47,139 nucleotides of DNA from Guyanagaster necrorhizus (Eukaryota > Basidiomycota > Agaricomycetes > Agaricales > Physalacriaceae): positions 27,892 to 75,030 of the forward strand of contig NW_025064919.1 of the NCBI RefSeq assembly GCF_019112545.1, written 5' to 3'. The position numbers were made by a program, and so were the translations under genes. The notes under the pieces were generated by a model that had not been told where the DNA came from, searched no databases, and worked only from the letters and a program-made list of their open reading frames with translations. Positions within the stretch are counted from its first letter, which is position 1. Each line of letters opens with the position of its first letter. Below are positions 10,229-20,959 of this stretch, in pieces.

Positions 10229-12156
10229 TTCCGTTCGCGCTCGACAATCCTAACAATCGTTCAGTATGAACCAAAAAGTGAACGTCCCGCTCACCCCTTC
10301 ATAATAGCACTATTCGTCAGACGCTCAGCCCGCCGTTTGCTAACGTTATCCTCGTAGCGATCCGTCTCGTCGACAATCTCTTCGGTAATCATTTCCTCTA
10401 TGATATCTATAATGGTTGGTAAATGAGCCCTCATCGAATTTAATGAACAGAAGCTCACCTTCAAGGGTAACAACCCCAATCGCGCCACCCGCTACTCCCG
10501 GAGTACGGGATATGAGGAGGAGATGGGCTCGCCCAGTCTGGCTGGAGGACGTTGAGATTGGAAGATGATTGAGATGAATACTACAGTAAAAGGAAATGGA
10601 ACCCTCACAAATAATCCAAAGCCTGGAAGCAGTTGATCGAAGGATGAGCCTCAGGAAGGACAGATAGCACAAAACTTGACACCGGGAGGGCTTGAGAAGC
10701 GTCGTAGTTTATTAGCTATGGACGACGGGGATGAAGAAGATGTGAGACAATCAGGACAAATAGGCATACCGACCTTCTTGACTAACAACAACCCGACAAA
10801 AGCCAGCGGGTTGTCTGGGTGGTGCACCGGAAAGCGGGAGTATCCGCTCATTATACTGTGGAATTTCAGTAGTGAGGACGGTTCAAGAAATAACCCACGA
10901 ACATCTTGTCGACTGTGCCATGGTCTAGTATTGTGTCCTTGCTGAGCGTAACGGCATCCTATAATGCAATTAGAGATCTTTCCGTATGTTAAAAGTCATC
11001 TGCGTGCCTCCATTCTCGTCATTATTTCTTCGACGTTTTTTGAATTGAGTTCCAGCACGCCGCTCAGGATCGATATTTCATCATCTCTAAGAGGCTCTTC
11101 TCCAGTGCGATGGAACTCTAGGAAAGATTTTAGCTCTGCTTTTCTGTAGGTGTGAGACTCGTTGGCGCCGAGCACGTAGTCCAGGAGTTTGGCTATAGGA
11201 TAAGCGACTGGAGCTAGGACGAAAGGAATCAATTTAAAGCCCACAAAATAGACCGGATATTCCAACCGAAGATATACATCAATGCTAGGACGAATGGCGT
11301 GCATGCGGCGCCGATGGAGAGGCCATACCTTACACTCAGTGATTGTGGAATAATTCTGTAGATGACGCGTCATGAGGAAAGATACAGTCGAAAGGGTTCT
11401 GCTCTAGACGTACTCTCTACATATAAATCAGATAATGTGAACTTTGACGCGAGCAAAGGACGCACCCGAAGATGACTAGAAACTACCGTTAGCCTGGCAA
11501 CGGGAGCACTAGCCATTAGAACTCACCGATAGCAGCTGTCGAAATTGCAACTGCAGCTATCCCTCCTCCAATCTTCCGGAAGGATGAGCCAAGATAACGC
11601 TATAACCTGCCAAAGACGTACCGCGCCGTCAAGGAAAATGGGAAGACTCTCGTTGATGATCTGTAGTGTTTTATTGGCCTCTACAGCACGGAAATTTGGA
11701 AAAGACGTACAACGTTAGCAAGTAGAAGAACCTAAAGACATAACATTTAAGGAGAAATGTCAAAGAGAAAAAGGGGTTGTACGAACGACCAATACCCAAT
11801 GTCTTCCCTTCTGCATGAGTGCCAACACTTTCTTCGCATTCTTCTTCTCAACAGGGTCATCCGACGAAGCTGACAACACGCGTAGATGCAGTTCGTCGAG
11901 GCCCATGAGACCAAGGGTAAGACTGTCGCGAACTGTGAGAATGATACGAGCGATATCGAAGAAAACAGCACTCTCACCCGGCAAAGACGCCACCTAGCAA
12001 GACGAGGATAGCGCTAATAATGATTTTGTACCAAAACTCCGGTGAACCTCGCTCTACTGTAGGAGGTCCATTCATGTGCAATTCTGCATCGTTGAACGAA
12101 GGAAGAGCGCGAGCCAGTCTGGTAAGAAGAAAAATAAGGAAAGACCGCCTTTCCAT
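10162..12156 (-). CDS. MAM3: CNNM/Mam3-type membrane transporter (DUF21 plus CBS pair)
   Basis: Membrane protein of the CNNM/CorC family, linked to Mg2+ and Mn2+ handling, vacuolar in yeast. Fifteen exons: 11978-12156, 11787-11922, 11711-11731, 11622-11660, 11527-11572, 11466-11475, 11414-11416, 11267-11355, 11008-11213, 10903-10958, 10774-10855, 10609-10715, 10459-10541, 10295-10406 and 10162-10249; total 418 aa with every phase matching. DUF21 shows LTLGLMGLDELHLRVL, NESLPIFLDG and IFGEIIPQSLSVRYG. The acidic helix LRDDEISILSGVLEL and the CBS pair (SGYSRFPVHH, GRAHLLLISR, GVVTLEDIIEEMITEEIVDE) follow. The end, TPLLGR, occurs in fungal relatives. Exon 7 is 3 nt and intron 9 has a GC donor. 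It lacks the long cytosolic tail of many homologues. Confidence 0.93.
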
Positions 12157-13202
12157 AAGTTATTCAACGAGGTGGTAGTGAGAATGTCGTGGTGGTCGTG
12201 GTCGTTGTTAAAGAAGATTGGTCGCGCCCGAACAGGCAGTCATGTTGGACTCAGTCTTCGGTCCGAAGTCCGAGGACCGGGACCTCCGGGAGGAGCTTTT
12301 CGTTCCTTTTACCCATGTGTTTCACCAGCTCTTCCAGTCGTCTTTCATCCTCGGAGATCCCCGGAATTTCCTTGGGTACTCCAGAAGCTCATGGGGCGAG
12401 AAATGAACACTGCGGAATGTTGCCGTTCCACATTATATACCTAGGCGTATCGTTGCCGCCGTGGCCGCTTTCTGATTCTAGAGTGGACCGAGGAGCCAGC
12501 GAGGATCGATGAAATGGTAAGTAGTAAAGAAGGGTTGCTACCACTTTCGGACTCGCAGCACTCAGTATCTGATCACAGATGCCTCTTTCACCTGCACCAC
12601 CACCATGGTACATGTTCCACTTGCTCTCGATGCTATCAGATGTTCAGGACAGCCATAAACTCAAAAGATTGATTCATGCTCAAAGCTCTGTTCCATAATG
12701 ATTGAGAAAATTTGGGTGCAGCAGTATGGCTCCTTTGTTAGCTTGGAAAGGGTGCTTCTACTGATGATGTATGCATTCTAGATGGACTTGTAATATGCTT
12801 GACCTAGAAGAGCATGTGAATGTCATCTCTAGTGCCATCTCAGCATTTTGTATTATACTGAACCAAGGACCACTCCCCCAAATATCTTCTAGTGGTATGT
12901 ATGTTTGTATTACATCCATATATTCATACTACTGATACCTAAGGTACTACAGCTCTCGCAATGCTAGTACAAACACCAGGAAGGACGAGTTCCGTCATCG
13001 GAGTGTTTCTGGCATTCCTGTCGGATCTCTGTTGTCTCGATTCTCTACTCGGAGACATCGGGAGGATATATGATGTGTAAATTCTGATAACAGGAAATTA
13101 CCTATCCTCATAGTAGACAATCGCGTTTTTGACTTCCCTTTCATGACGACTAGTTCAAAGAATGATACAGTGTCGTACTTTCATGTACCTTTGTCAAGAA
13201 TA
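12157..13202. other. No gene seen; CNNM promoter side
   Basis: The left end should hold the CNNM promoter. The overlapping frames at 12076-12512 are mutual shadows with no domain or intron structure. The rest is AT-richer and shows nothing recognisable. Confidence 0.45.
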
Positions 13203-13541
13203 CAGGACACTGCACAATGCAACGGTGACTTCAGAATGCGAAACGGGGATGAAGGTCACCCCCACATCAATACGAAACCTTGACACTGAGTGTGCTTGAT
13301 AAGAGACTGCATTGGATGCTGTAAGCCGAGGAATCCATGCATGACGATACTGACACCTCTATGCGAGGTCAAACTCTGCGTGCTAAGAAACAAAGGCCAA
13401 GGGCACCAGATACTCAGGACAGATAGATTCACGGCAGCGACAAACAACGATAATAGAACAGTCGCCGCCTGGCAGTGATTCACCTAGAACTTTGATCCCT
13501 CCCCAACAACAGCGTACTCTCATTTGGAGAAGAGGATAATA
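13203..13541. repeat. Second copy of the 340-bp CNNM-end repeat
   Basis: Direct repeat of 9893-10228. Differences are mostly transitions, and many turn CG into TG or CA (for example CCCCGCGTCGATAC in the other copy reads CCCCACATCAATAC here). The coding end is not part of any gene in this copy, so it is free to decay. Confidence 0.85.
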
Positions 13542-13818
13542 TTTCCATGCCAGAATGTACAGTCACTCAAGAAGCTTCGGAAAGAGGACACACATGTGGA
13601 AAGATCCTACCCGTGCCACAGCCTGCAGAATTATCACCAATGCGAATGTCCACCACCACTCGAGCATGGACGTAGGAAGAGGTACATACGAGTACACTGT
13701 GAGATGAAAATTTGAAAGATGGGAAATAACTGTTTCAGGACTGATTGATACAATTAAGATAAGTTGGTACTTTGAGTCTCCTTAAATGAAAAATAACGGT
13801 GCTAAACGTACTTCCTCC

Positions 13819-14829
13819 TCACTTCCATGGGAGATCACCGCATTCTATTCCTGTCACCTTGCTAATTTTCGTGATGACCAAAGCGAAGCGGCCGTTGACC
13901 TTTGGATCGTAGATGGGATTACCGGCCTCATCCATAGGTATCATCCCTCGAGGTACAACCAGGCTCTCGCTCATAGCCTTCATCACTGGTATCATATATT
14001 TCTTGTGTATCACCTCCTTCACTCCATCATATGTCTTTCTCCAGGCAGGGTCATTTTGTCTCTTTGTACGCCAGCGAAGTGGGTCGATACCATACCTAGA
14101 TAAGTGAAAAGATCAAAACAGACATCGCTTAAAGTGGGAAGACTTACTCGGCTTCAAATTGTCGTCCAATGTCGCCAACAGGTATCCCAGCCTTTTTCCC
14201 TGCAGCTTCGTAATATTCAAACATAGTCTGCACTCCCCCATTTTCGTTCAAAGCTTTCTGCTGATCCACGGATAAAGGCATTCGTTTGCCTTTCAGAAAT
14301 TCTAAAAGCTGTACTTGAAAGGTCTAATGTACCCTATTCAGCAAAGGAGTCCACTTATGAGAATGTAAACGCGTACCGAAAGGATTATCGCAATGGAAGA
14401 GTTTGGAATGACGGCGTAGTCGTACTCCCCACGGCCATAAAGAATGAAAAATCCAGGGCTCTCTTTATGGAACTGAAGCTGAGCAGAGAGGGGATTTGTT
14501 GGGAGAACTGGGGGTGGAAGGTCGCTTAATTCTTCCGCTTCATAGGTGGCATTGGGTCCCTCTGACAAGTCCTGAGTCAGAGGAGCAGAGATGGCATTAC
14601 CATAGTCGGTTAACAGAGAAACTACGTCGGTAGATTCTAAGGAGTCTTGATGAGTAGCAGTGGCATGGTCATTCACCTCAGCCAAGAGTCGTTTGAGGCG
14701 TGCATCAGAAAGAGCCCAGTTGTTCTTGCTACGCATGGCGTTCAGCAATTTCTGGCGGCCAAGAGGAGTAGCGAAGGTCTTGATCTCGGAGAGTACTTGC
14801 TCGTCGGTAGGCACAATAGGCGACGCCAT
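13819..14829 (-). CDS. 301-aa protein of unknown function
   Basis: Exons 14377-14829, 14148-14323 and 13819-14095 join in frame through GT-AG introns of 53 and 52 nt. The start MASPIVPTDEQVLSEI is the only in-frame ATG before the conserved-looking part. The protein is soluble and mixed alpha/beta by composition, with no signal peptide or membrane segment. Notable stretches are SPGFFILYGRGEYDYAVIPN, LLEFLKGKRMPLSVDQQKAL, EYGIDPLRWRTKRQ and a basic C-terminal part. I do not recognise a named domain. Three clean exons and matched phases make it a real gene; the function is open. Confidence 0.8.
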
Positions 14830-15025
14830 GAGAAAGGATGGTAAAGATGAAAGAAGCGTGACATTGGAAATGTGGTGTTATGAAAGTCACATGGGCATGA
14901 TCAGACGCCGCGTCAATCGAAGTGGGTCACTAGAACAGAGCAAATAGAGCCCTGGAATTACACTATTGTACACGGGGAACATGATACAAAATCAATACAA
15001 GAACAGACAAGAAACACCCAGGATC

Positions 15026-15298
15026 TCAGATCCCTTGCTCTGTATAGAGCTTCTCCAGTGCGGCAGACTGAATCTTCCACACGGGTTTACACAGCTCCGC
15101 TACCCTCGAAAAATACCCTTCAACCTGCTTGTCGGATATGATAAATTCCAAATTCTCCGGGATCAGAGATCTTCCTATACCGCCGTTCCCTGACCTCAGC
15201 TTATGGATCTGCACCATACCCATATATGGGTATGACTGTCGACTATACGGACTGTATGTGGATATGGATATCCCATACCTGCAACTCATCAAAAGTGA
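15026..15298 (-). CDS. Terminal exons of an unidentified gene
   Basis: Last exon 15026-15208 (preceded by TGCAG) and a 20-nt exon 15279-15298 join in frame through a GTATGG-GCAG intron. They encode TFDELQIHKLRSGNGGIG, then SLIPENLEFIISDKQVEGYF and the end KLYTEQGI. The text is clearly protein-like. The upstream exons could not be fixed: an exon with RLAFETAQ ending at about 15344 fits in phase but its own start is unclear. It may be a separate gene or the far end of a longer gene that includes the AMP-binding domain next to it. Confidence 0.45.
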   Translation of the reverse strand, partial: SLLMSCRYGISISTYSPYSRQSYPYMGMVQIHKLRSGNGGIGRSLIPENLEFIISDKQVEGYFSRVAELCKPVWKIQSAALEKLYTEQGI

Positions 15299-15615
15299 CT
15301 GCAGAATCATCATCATCATCATATCAAGATGTGAAGTCCACATTGAGCAGTTTCGAACGCAAGACGCTTTGTCAATATGGGGATGTCATTTTCGCTTGAT
15401 GAAAAAGATAGAGAAGGTGAGTAAGTAAACTTGAAGTAGTTGGTGTCGGAATATAGATACAGATATGCACGTTGAATCAATACAAAAGAACCGATTAGAC
15501 GAACAGGACCGCGATTTGAATGGCAAGAATTTTTATCAGCAACGAAGTATCGACTGTCCGTGGTTAGCCACAGACGTTACTTCTATTTGAAACCTCTCAC
15601 CTAATAGAATAGTAT

Positions 15616-16309
15616 TCAAAGTTTTCCTTTTACCATCACGCCCACCCGCCGTTCATAATCGTCTACCAAAACGCGCCGTAACGTCTTTCCAGTGGACGAC
15701 TTTGGCAACTAAACACAAAATGAGGATTATCCTCGCCTCGCCCATGAGACATGGTCGCTCTCACCTCTCCAACAACTTCGATACCTCCATGTAGCCATTT
15801 TGACTTTACCAAATGTCTTTCGGTCCACCGTCTGAGGGCGTCAACCACGGCCGGATCCCCCGCNNNNNNNNNNCCCGCCGTTCATAATCGTCTACCAAAA
15901 CGCGCCGTAACGTCTTTCCAGTGGACGACTTTGGCAACTAAACACAAAATGAGGATTATCCTCGCCCATGAGACATGGTCGCTCTCACCTCTCCGACAAC
16001 TTCAATACCTCCATGGAGCCATTTTGACTTTACCAAATGTCTTTCGGTCCACCGTCTGAGGGCGTCAACCACGGCCGGATCCCCCGCCTTCTCGCCAGCT
16101 TTGCTTAACACGAGCCAGGCTCGGAGAAGCCTTTCGTGTGGGTTCATACCAACGCTCACCCCGGCAACGACAACTTCCCGGACATACTGTCCCGGGTGCG
16201 CGTAGAATATGGTCTCGACCTCTTCAGATAGTTTCTGTCGGCGGTCAAACCAAGTACGATTTTGATCTGAGGCATGGCTCACCGCTCGATCTGGGTCGAA
16301 TGTGTTCAT
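15616..16309 (-). CDS. Orphan C-terminal domain of an AMP-binding (acyl-CoA synthetase-like) enzyme, split by a gap duplication
   Basis: Adenylate-forming enzymes activate carboxylic acids with ATP; their small C-terminal domain carries a catalytic lysine. Here the coding text runs from ATG 16309 to 15989 (SEEVETIFYAHP, REVVVAGVSVG, LLRAWLVLSKAGE) and resumes after a GTGAGA-TTTAG intron with LPKSSTGKTLRRVLVDDYER. That is the A10-type motif PKxxxGKxxRR with its lysine. The left copy continues to a stop at 15616, for 137 aa in total. The large N-terminal adenylation domain (about 400 aa) is absent: the 860 bp upstream do not encode it. The gene is therefore truncated or mis-assembled. Confidence 0.7.
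15645..16087. repeat. Duplicated sequence on both sides of an assembly gap
   Basis: 15645-15863 and 15874-16087 are near-identical direct copies separated by ten N. The copies differ by a 5-nt indel inside the intron (CTCGCCTCGCC against CTCGCC) and by base changes. The three coding changes read just before the donor are synonymous (CTA/CTC Leu, ATC/ATT Ile, GTT/GTC Val). This is the pattern of two alleles placed end to end by an assembler. Confidence 0.85.
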
Positions 16310-17172
16310 TGTTGCAATGGTGCAATGGTAGGATACGGGGACTAGAGCTGCGCCTTATCGAAGAACTATAAGTACTGTTCGTATGAGCCGAAGCATTTAA
16401 CGCCACGGCCATATTTCTTCTTTTTTGGCATCATTGGAGAAAGAGGCAGTGGTCTAGAAGCCGCATATATTTGAGCACAGTTCGAAGCCGTTGATGAGAG
16501 ATCTTGATCCACAGTCGTTATAGTACTTTCAATGCAGGTAAACCGGTACCGAGAAGAAAGGTGCGGTTATCCGGCCCGGACCCATGGTTCGATTCCAGCC
16601 GACCTTTTCGTTGAAATTCTTTCCATCCTACAGTATCATCCAGCCCCTTTTCCAGCAGGGTTGTGGTATAGCATTCTCCTCGTATCAACAAGACTGGTGT
16701 GCTTACTATCTGAATGGATGCCACATCAGTGACTGCGAGAATTCGAACATCATGATTGATGGTTTTGTGTCATGCTCTTGAAGCAAATTGCTTGAATAAG
16801 TAGTCCTGCAGGCGGTGCATCAAAGGCGTGGCGTTCGTTCGAATTCCATTGGTATCTCTGAGCACTTACTCGGTTGGGTCATCAAGTGGACCCGAGATGG
16901 TTCGAGGTGAGTCATGATTCCGCTTTTTTCAACGTTATAAGTGCCGCACGACTAACTTTCTCAGTCAGAGACTATCTACTTATTACATCACTCAGCATGG
17001 CTGTTCAGTATCGATATGATTACTAAAACCAATACTGTTGTACTATGGGCTCGGCCAAATTCGGCATTTCCCTTGCTCTGAGCTTACTTTGTTCGACGCT
17101 CCCGCCAGTGAAGAGCGCGCCCGCCGTGTGTTTTTCAGCCGAATTAGCTTTCAATCCAAACTTCTCTCTACA
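16310..17172. other. No gene seen
   Basis: Contains a lone GGTTCGATTCC (about 16589) that matches a Pol III B-box, but no tRNA fold could be built around it. The right end is the promoter side of the MYND gene. Confidence 0.45.
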
Positions 17173-19046
17173 ATGGACGCACTGAAGGTGGGTGTTCAAC
17201 CCACATAACTGTACCTTTTCTCAACGCGATTTCGCAGGAGTTGGCTCTCAGAGGCTCAGGCGACGCTCTTGTTCAACTGGGAGAATTTGCTCGCGATGAT
17301 TCCACCGTGTTCCCTCACTTCTTCCAGGTCATTCGTGTGTTTCTGAAGTACTTGCCGCCACCAGAGATGATGGACAAGTTATCTCCTAAAGACTTCTTCA
17401 AATCATTCAACAGACCCAGATCTTACTTTCATGCGCTTAATGTTGCTCTTCAATCGCCACAAGCTCTCGACCTTTCCAAACCAGCGGGACTAGTGATCAC
17501 TTGTCGCCAGATATATCTTTGGGCTGTCAAATTTTTCCAGCACTATCTCATCGACACCAATACCCTCATTTCTATGTCGGTAGTGTCCTCAACTGCGGTT
17601 CGAATCGTGGAGTTCCTCGGTACCCTAGCCACCGACCCTGATTACAGTGCAAAGATGCGAGATACCAAAGGTTTCGGTTTTTCCATGACCGTCTTGTGGA
17701 TATACAGTATTCGTGCGAAATATGGTCGGATCGAGGATAGTGTTAAGATCATCATGATGCACATCCTACTGAAACGCACTCTCGATGGCGAGGTTTCGAA
17801 CGCTTTTAATCAGGTTCAGAACGAGATTTCAGACGCTTTTAATTGGGTTCAGAACCCTATTGTAGAACTCTGCCCTCGTATTGTTGCCAGCAAGCGGGAG
17901 CCTGACGCGGACTACGACGGGGGCATCATGTTCCTAGTCCTCAGCACGGCATATTCTCGTCCGTTCACCCGAGCATTCATCTCATGCCACTCTGTGTCGT
18001 GGATCTGTCGACGCATTGCGGGTATCGCGGCCAAGAAAGAGGAAACGTGCTCTCCCGATGAACTGGCCGTTTACTCCAGACTGCTTCAATTCTCGTTATT
18101 CTACTTGCATGAAGCGTTTCGGGAGGGTTCTGACCAAATAATCGAAGGGCTGGACGCTGACGTGATACCGGCACTCTTAAAGGCACTGTCAAAGGTGCGC
18201 GCCGAGGATAAGAAGGCGATTCTTGTTCCGTTGCTGAACTTGATGACATCGTACACACTCTGCCGCAACGTACTCGTAAAAATGTGCAAGGTCTTATATA
18301 CGGCCGATTTCAAACCTGGCATTTCTGAGGCAGGACCGATTGGCGATGCTTGGACCGTGCTAAAGGAGACTACGGAGACACGTTGTGGTATACTCAAGGA
18401 TTATATCGCTTCCGGGCGTGAACTGACAAAGTGCTCGTACCCCGCTGTGAGCTCTCTTTTATAATTTCCAATGGCCCATCGCTCATAGACCCTATCCAGT
18501 GTCCACACCCGGATAACGACCCCAAGCGGACGCTCAGACGTTGCCAAGGCTGCCGTTTCGAGTATTATTGCTCGAAAGAGTGTCAGAAACTACACTGGGG
18601 CGGTGGTCATAACGATCTTTGTCGAAGGACGCAACATGATCTTCGAGGTCAGTTCTTGCTTTCTATGAATAACTTCCGGTCAATGTTTTTAACGATCATT
18701 TGCAGATATTCTCTCCATGCCCATGTCGAAGCGCGAACTCCATTTCGCATATGCCATTATTGGAAAAGACATCCAGGATAACGCTCAACTTATTCAAAAG
18801 CTGAAGTCGGAAAAGCGGAGTGGCAGGGGCGGTTTCGTTGTTTTGATCACTGTCATGGATTACACACAAGTTCCAATGAAGTTGTACGTCCTCACGGACA
18901 AAGAGTTCCATACTACTGAAACCGTACCTGCTGAGAGGTGGAACACTTCTTTGGCGCTCGCGAAGGAAGCCAGAAAGGATTTAGTTCTTTTGAGAATTCG
19001 ACAAGGAACAAAGAGGCTAGCGGTGCTGACATCACCATCGGCTTGA
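17173..19046 (+). CDS. MYND-type zinc finger protein
   Basis: Exons 17173-17187, 17238-18446, 18500-18647 and 18706-19046 give 570 aa with matching phases. The first ~400 residues are helical and repeat-like without a named domain. A MYND zinc finger follows, created by splicing exon 2 (KCSYPA) to exon 3 (CPHPDNDPKRTLRRCQGC, then YCSKECQKLHW and HNDLC). MYND fingers bind proline-rich partner peptides. The ~115-residue C-terminal tail is alpha/beta and unrecognised. Large families of such genes occur in mushroom-forming fungi. Choosing the acceptor at 18499 (TATCCAG) and not TCATAG at 18488 restores the first cysteine pair and the reading frame. Confidence 0.88.
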
Positions 19047-20019
19047 GCACGGAGGTGTAAAGGTGTTGAATTGGTGATGTATTGTAAACACAGTCTACTA
19101 TTTAGCATTCTTGTCCGTTGATAGCTTCTAATGTAGCCTCTAGTCATGGTAGACTTTCGACTGATTTTTCTGAGAGTATATTTTAGATTTGATAGGCCCC
19201 ATCGCCCGCATTCATCCCTTCGGATTTAAAGAGAGTGAGGAATCAGCTGCCGAAGATAAAAACACGCATGTATCACAAACTGCTTGCTCACGTCATGGTG
19301 AAATCATAATCAATTACTCGCATTCCATCGACGGTATCCCCAGGCCAATCAGAACTCTCACCCAACATCCCCAAGCGAGCACTCTCTGGCAGAATCGGCT
19401 CTGTAGGTCGCCTATATCCAATGGTATATTTAAGAAACCCGACTCAACGAGTTCAGACGGTATCCGAATACACCATTGCGCGCACGTCCGGCCACATTGA
19501 AGATGTGTCGATAACAGCGGACCCTTCAGGTCCCCTTCGTTCTCGTTCCATCAACATCAAACGTCCAGCAGCTCTCGTCCTCATTGACTCATGGTATACC
19601 GCTAAATCCCTGCTTCTTGACCGTGCTCGGCACTCCGGAGTATCAAATACAGATCCTCGACCAGTCTAGTTTCTCTCAATGGTGCGCCTCTTGGCAAGCA
19701 GACATCACGGAGCACACAAAGACAACAACCGACTGCCATCGGAAGATTTGTAACCTTCCTTTCTCTATCGTACGCATGAATCCGTGAATCCGACATTCAC
19801 CAGCTGTGGAGTATCACCGGTATCCATTGTTGTGCGGCCCAGTGAAGAGTGCAAGTTCCTGCATATCTCGCCCGATTCAGACGTCAACAAGGTTAATCAC
19901 AGCCATTCTATATGCTCTAGATCCAACTAGCGAATAAATATTCGGTCCACTCTTCCATATCTTATAAACTTTACCTTCAGTGGTCGTATTGACTAAACCC
20001 ATCGCCACAACTTTCTCTG
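19047..20019. other. No gene seen
   Basis: Open frames such as 19421-19669 and 19584-19787 are short and have no exon partners. The right end approaches the repeat copy at 20020. Confidence 0.4.
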
Positions 20020-20446
20020 CTACCATGACTGGAATAGAGAATATGCGGCAGAGGGTCAGAGTACTTACAGGAAATCGTCCCTTGACAGTGTAGTGTAATT
20101 ACTCGCAATCCAAGCTTTATAGAAATGGACAAACCAACGAAGGCATAGTACGTATCTGTATTTAAAGATTATTTCTGTTCAATAGGAAGGAAGATTTGAT
20201 CCTTGCATAGTGTCGTCCTTCGCATTGGATCTTGGAAATTCCAAGTACTTCGGCGAGGCAACGGGAAGGAGTTACGAAGGGCTCGTACCAAGAGCATCAC
20301 AGAAGGATGAATTAATATTTGGGGGATGTAAGATCAAAATAGTCCGTAGATATCTGTACTATAGAATGAATTGCGTGCATCCTCCAGTATATTTAAAAAA
20401 TGCGTCGACAGGCGCAAGGAAGGTGGGAACATTAACACGTCGTTGC
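20020..20446 (+). repeat. Repeat family, copy C (flank of the small gene)
   Basis: Homologous to 32936-33340: shared blocks include GGAATAGAGAAT, GATTTGATCCTTGCATAG, TTGGAAATTCCAAGTACTTCG, TACGAAGGGCTCGTACCAAG and AGATCAAAATAGTCCGTAGA. It is diverged, and the long frame present in the other copies is not kept. Confidence 0.8.
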
Positions 20447-20845
20447 TTACATCTGCACGTCCTCTCCAAATCCGAGATCAAAGTGGCATATAGACTGCAG
20501 GTACTTCCAATCTTCCAAAGTCAAGGACGGCTCCAACTCGTTCGGTATGTCGTCAAACACCGGCGTTGGTGCATATTCCTCGTAAAAGGCTCTGAGAACA
20601 CTATCAGAGCTATGCGAATCGGGTCAGAACACGGACGGACCGATCTGATATCAGCCATAGCCTCTTCGTAGCTATCTTGGTAATTACCTTCATGCTAAGG
20701 AAGACAGACCCCATCAAGCACCATTTCAAGGATTCGCTAAGTGGGCAAGATATAGTCTGGTCAGAATAATGCATTGAGAGAATTCGATGGGTCACAGTGA
20801 TACACACATTTCGCTCGAGTCGGCAGGGGTGTAATAGGCGTCCAT
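20447..20845 (-). pseudogene. Decayed copy of the 91-aa small gene (copy C)
   Basis: Collinear with 33341-33735, from ATGGACGCCTATTACACC (20845) to GTGCAGATGTAA (20447). Exon 2 has lost one T after the acceptor (CTTAGCGAATCC against CTTAGCGTAATCC), and the restored frame would hit TAG in TCTTCCTTAGCATG. The second donor AG|GT has become AGAT. The last exon is still readable (TPVFDDIPNELEP and TLEDWKYLQSICHFDLGFG), so decay is moderate. Confidence 0.85.
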
Positions 20846-20959
20846 GGTGGCGAATAAACTGTAAAGCTAAGGCGAGTTTCATAGCGGTTTATAAAGAGCA
20901 GTCGTCCTGTTGCGAGTCGCCATTAGCACTATAACCAGGGTGGATAAACACAATCCCTG

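Noticed and set aside
12076..12512. Overlapping 62-122 codon plus-strand frames upstream of the CNNM gene
   Set aside because: Three overlapping frames with no consistent exon chain; the region is better seen as the promoter side of the CNNM gene.
16560..16605. GGTTCGATTCC B-box and a nearby TTTT run suggesting a tRNA
   Set aside because: The flanking T-stem does not pair beyond three bases and no acceptor or anticodon stem can be formed.
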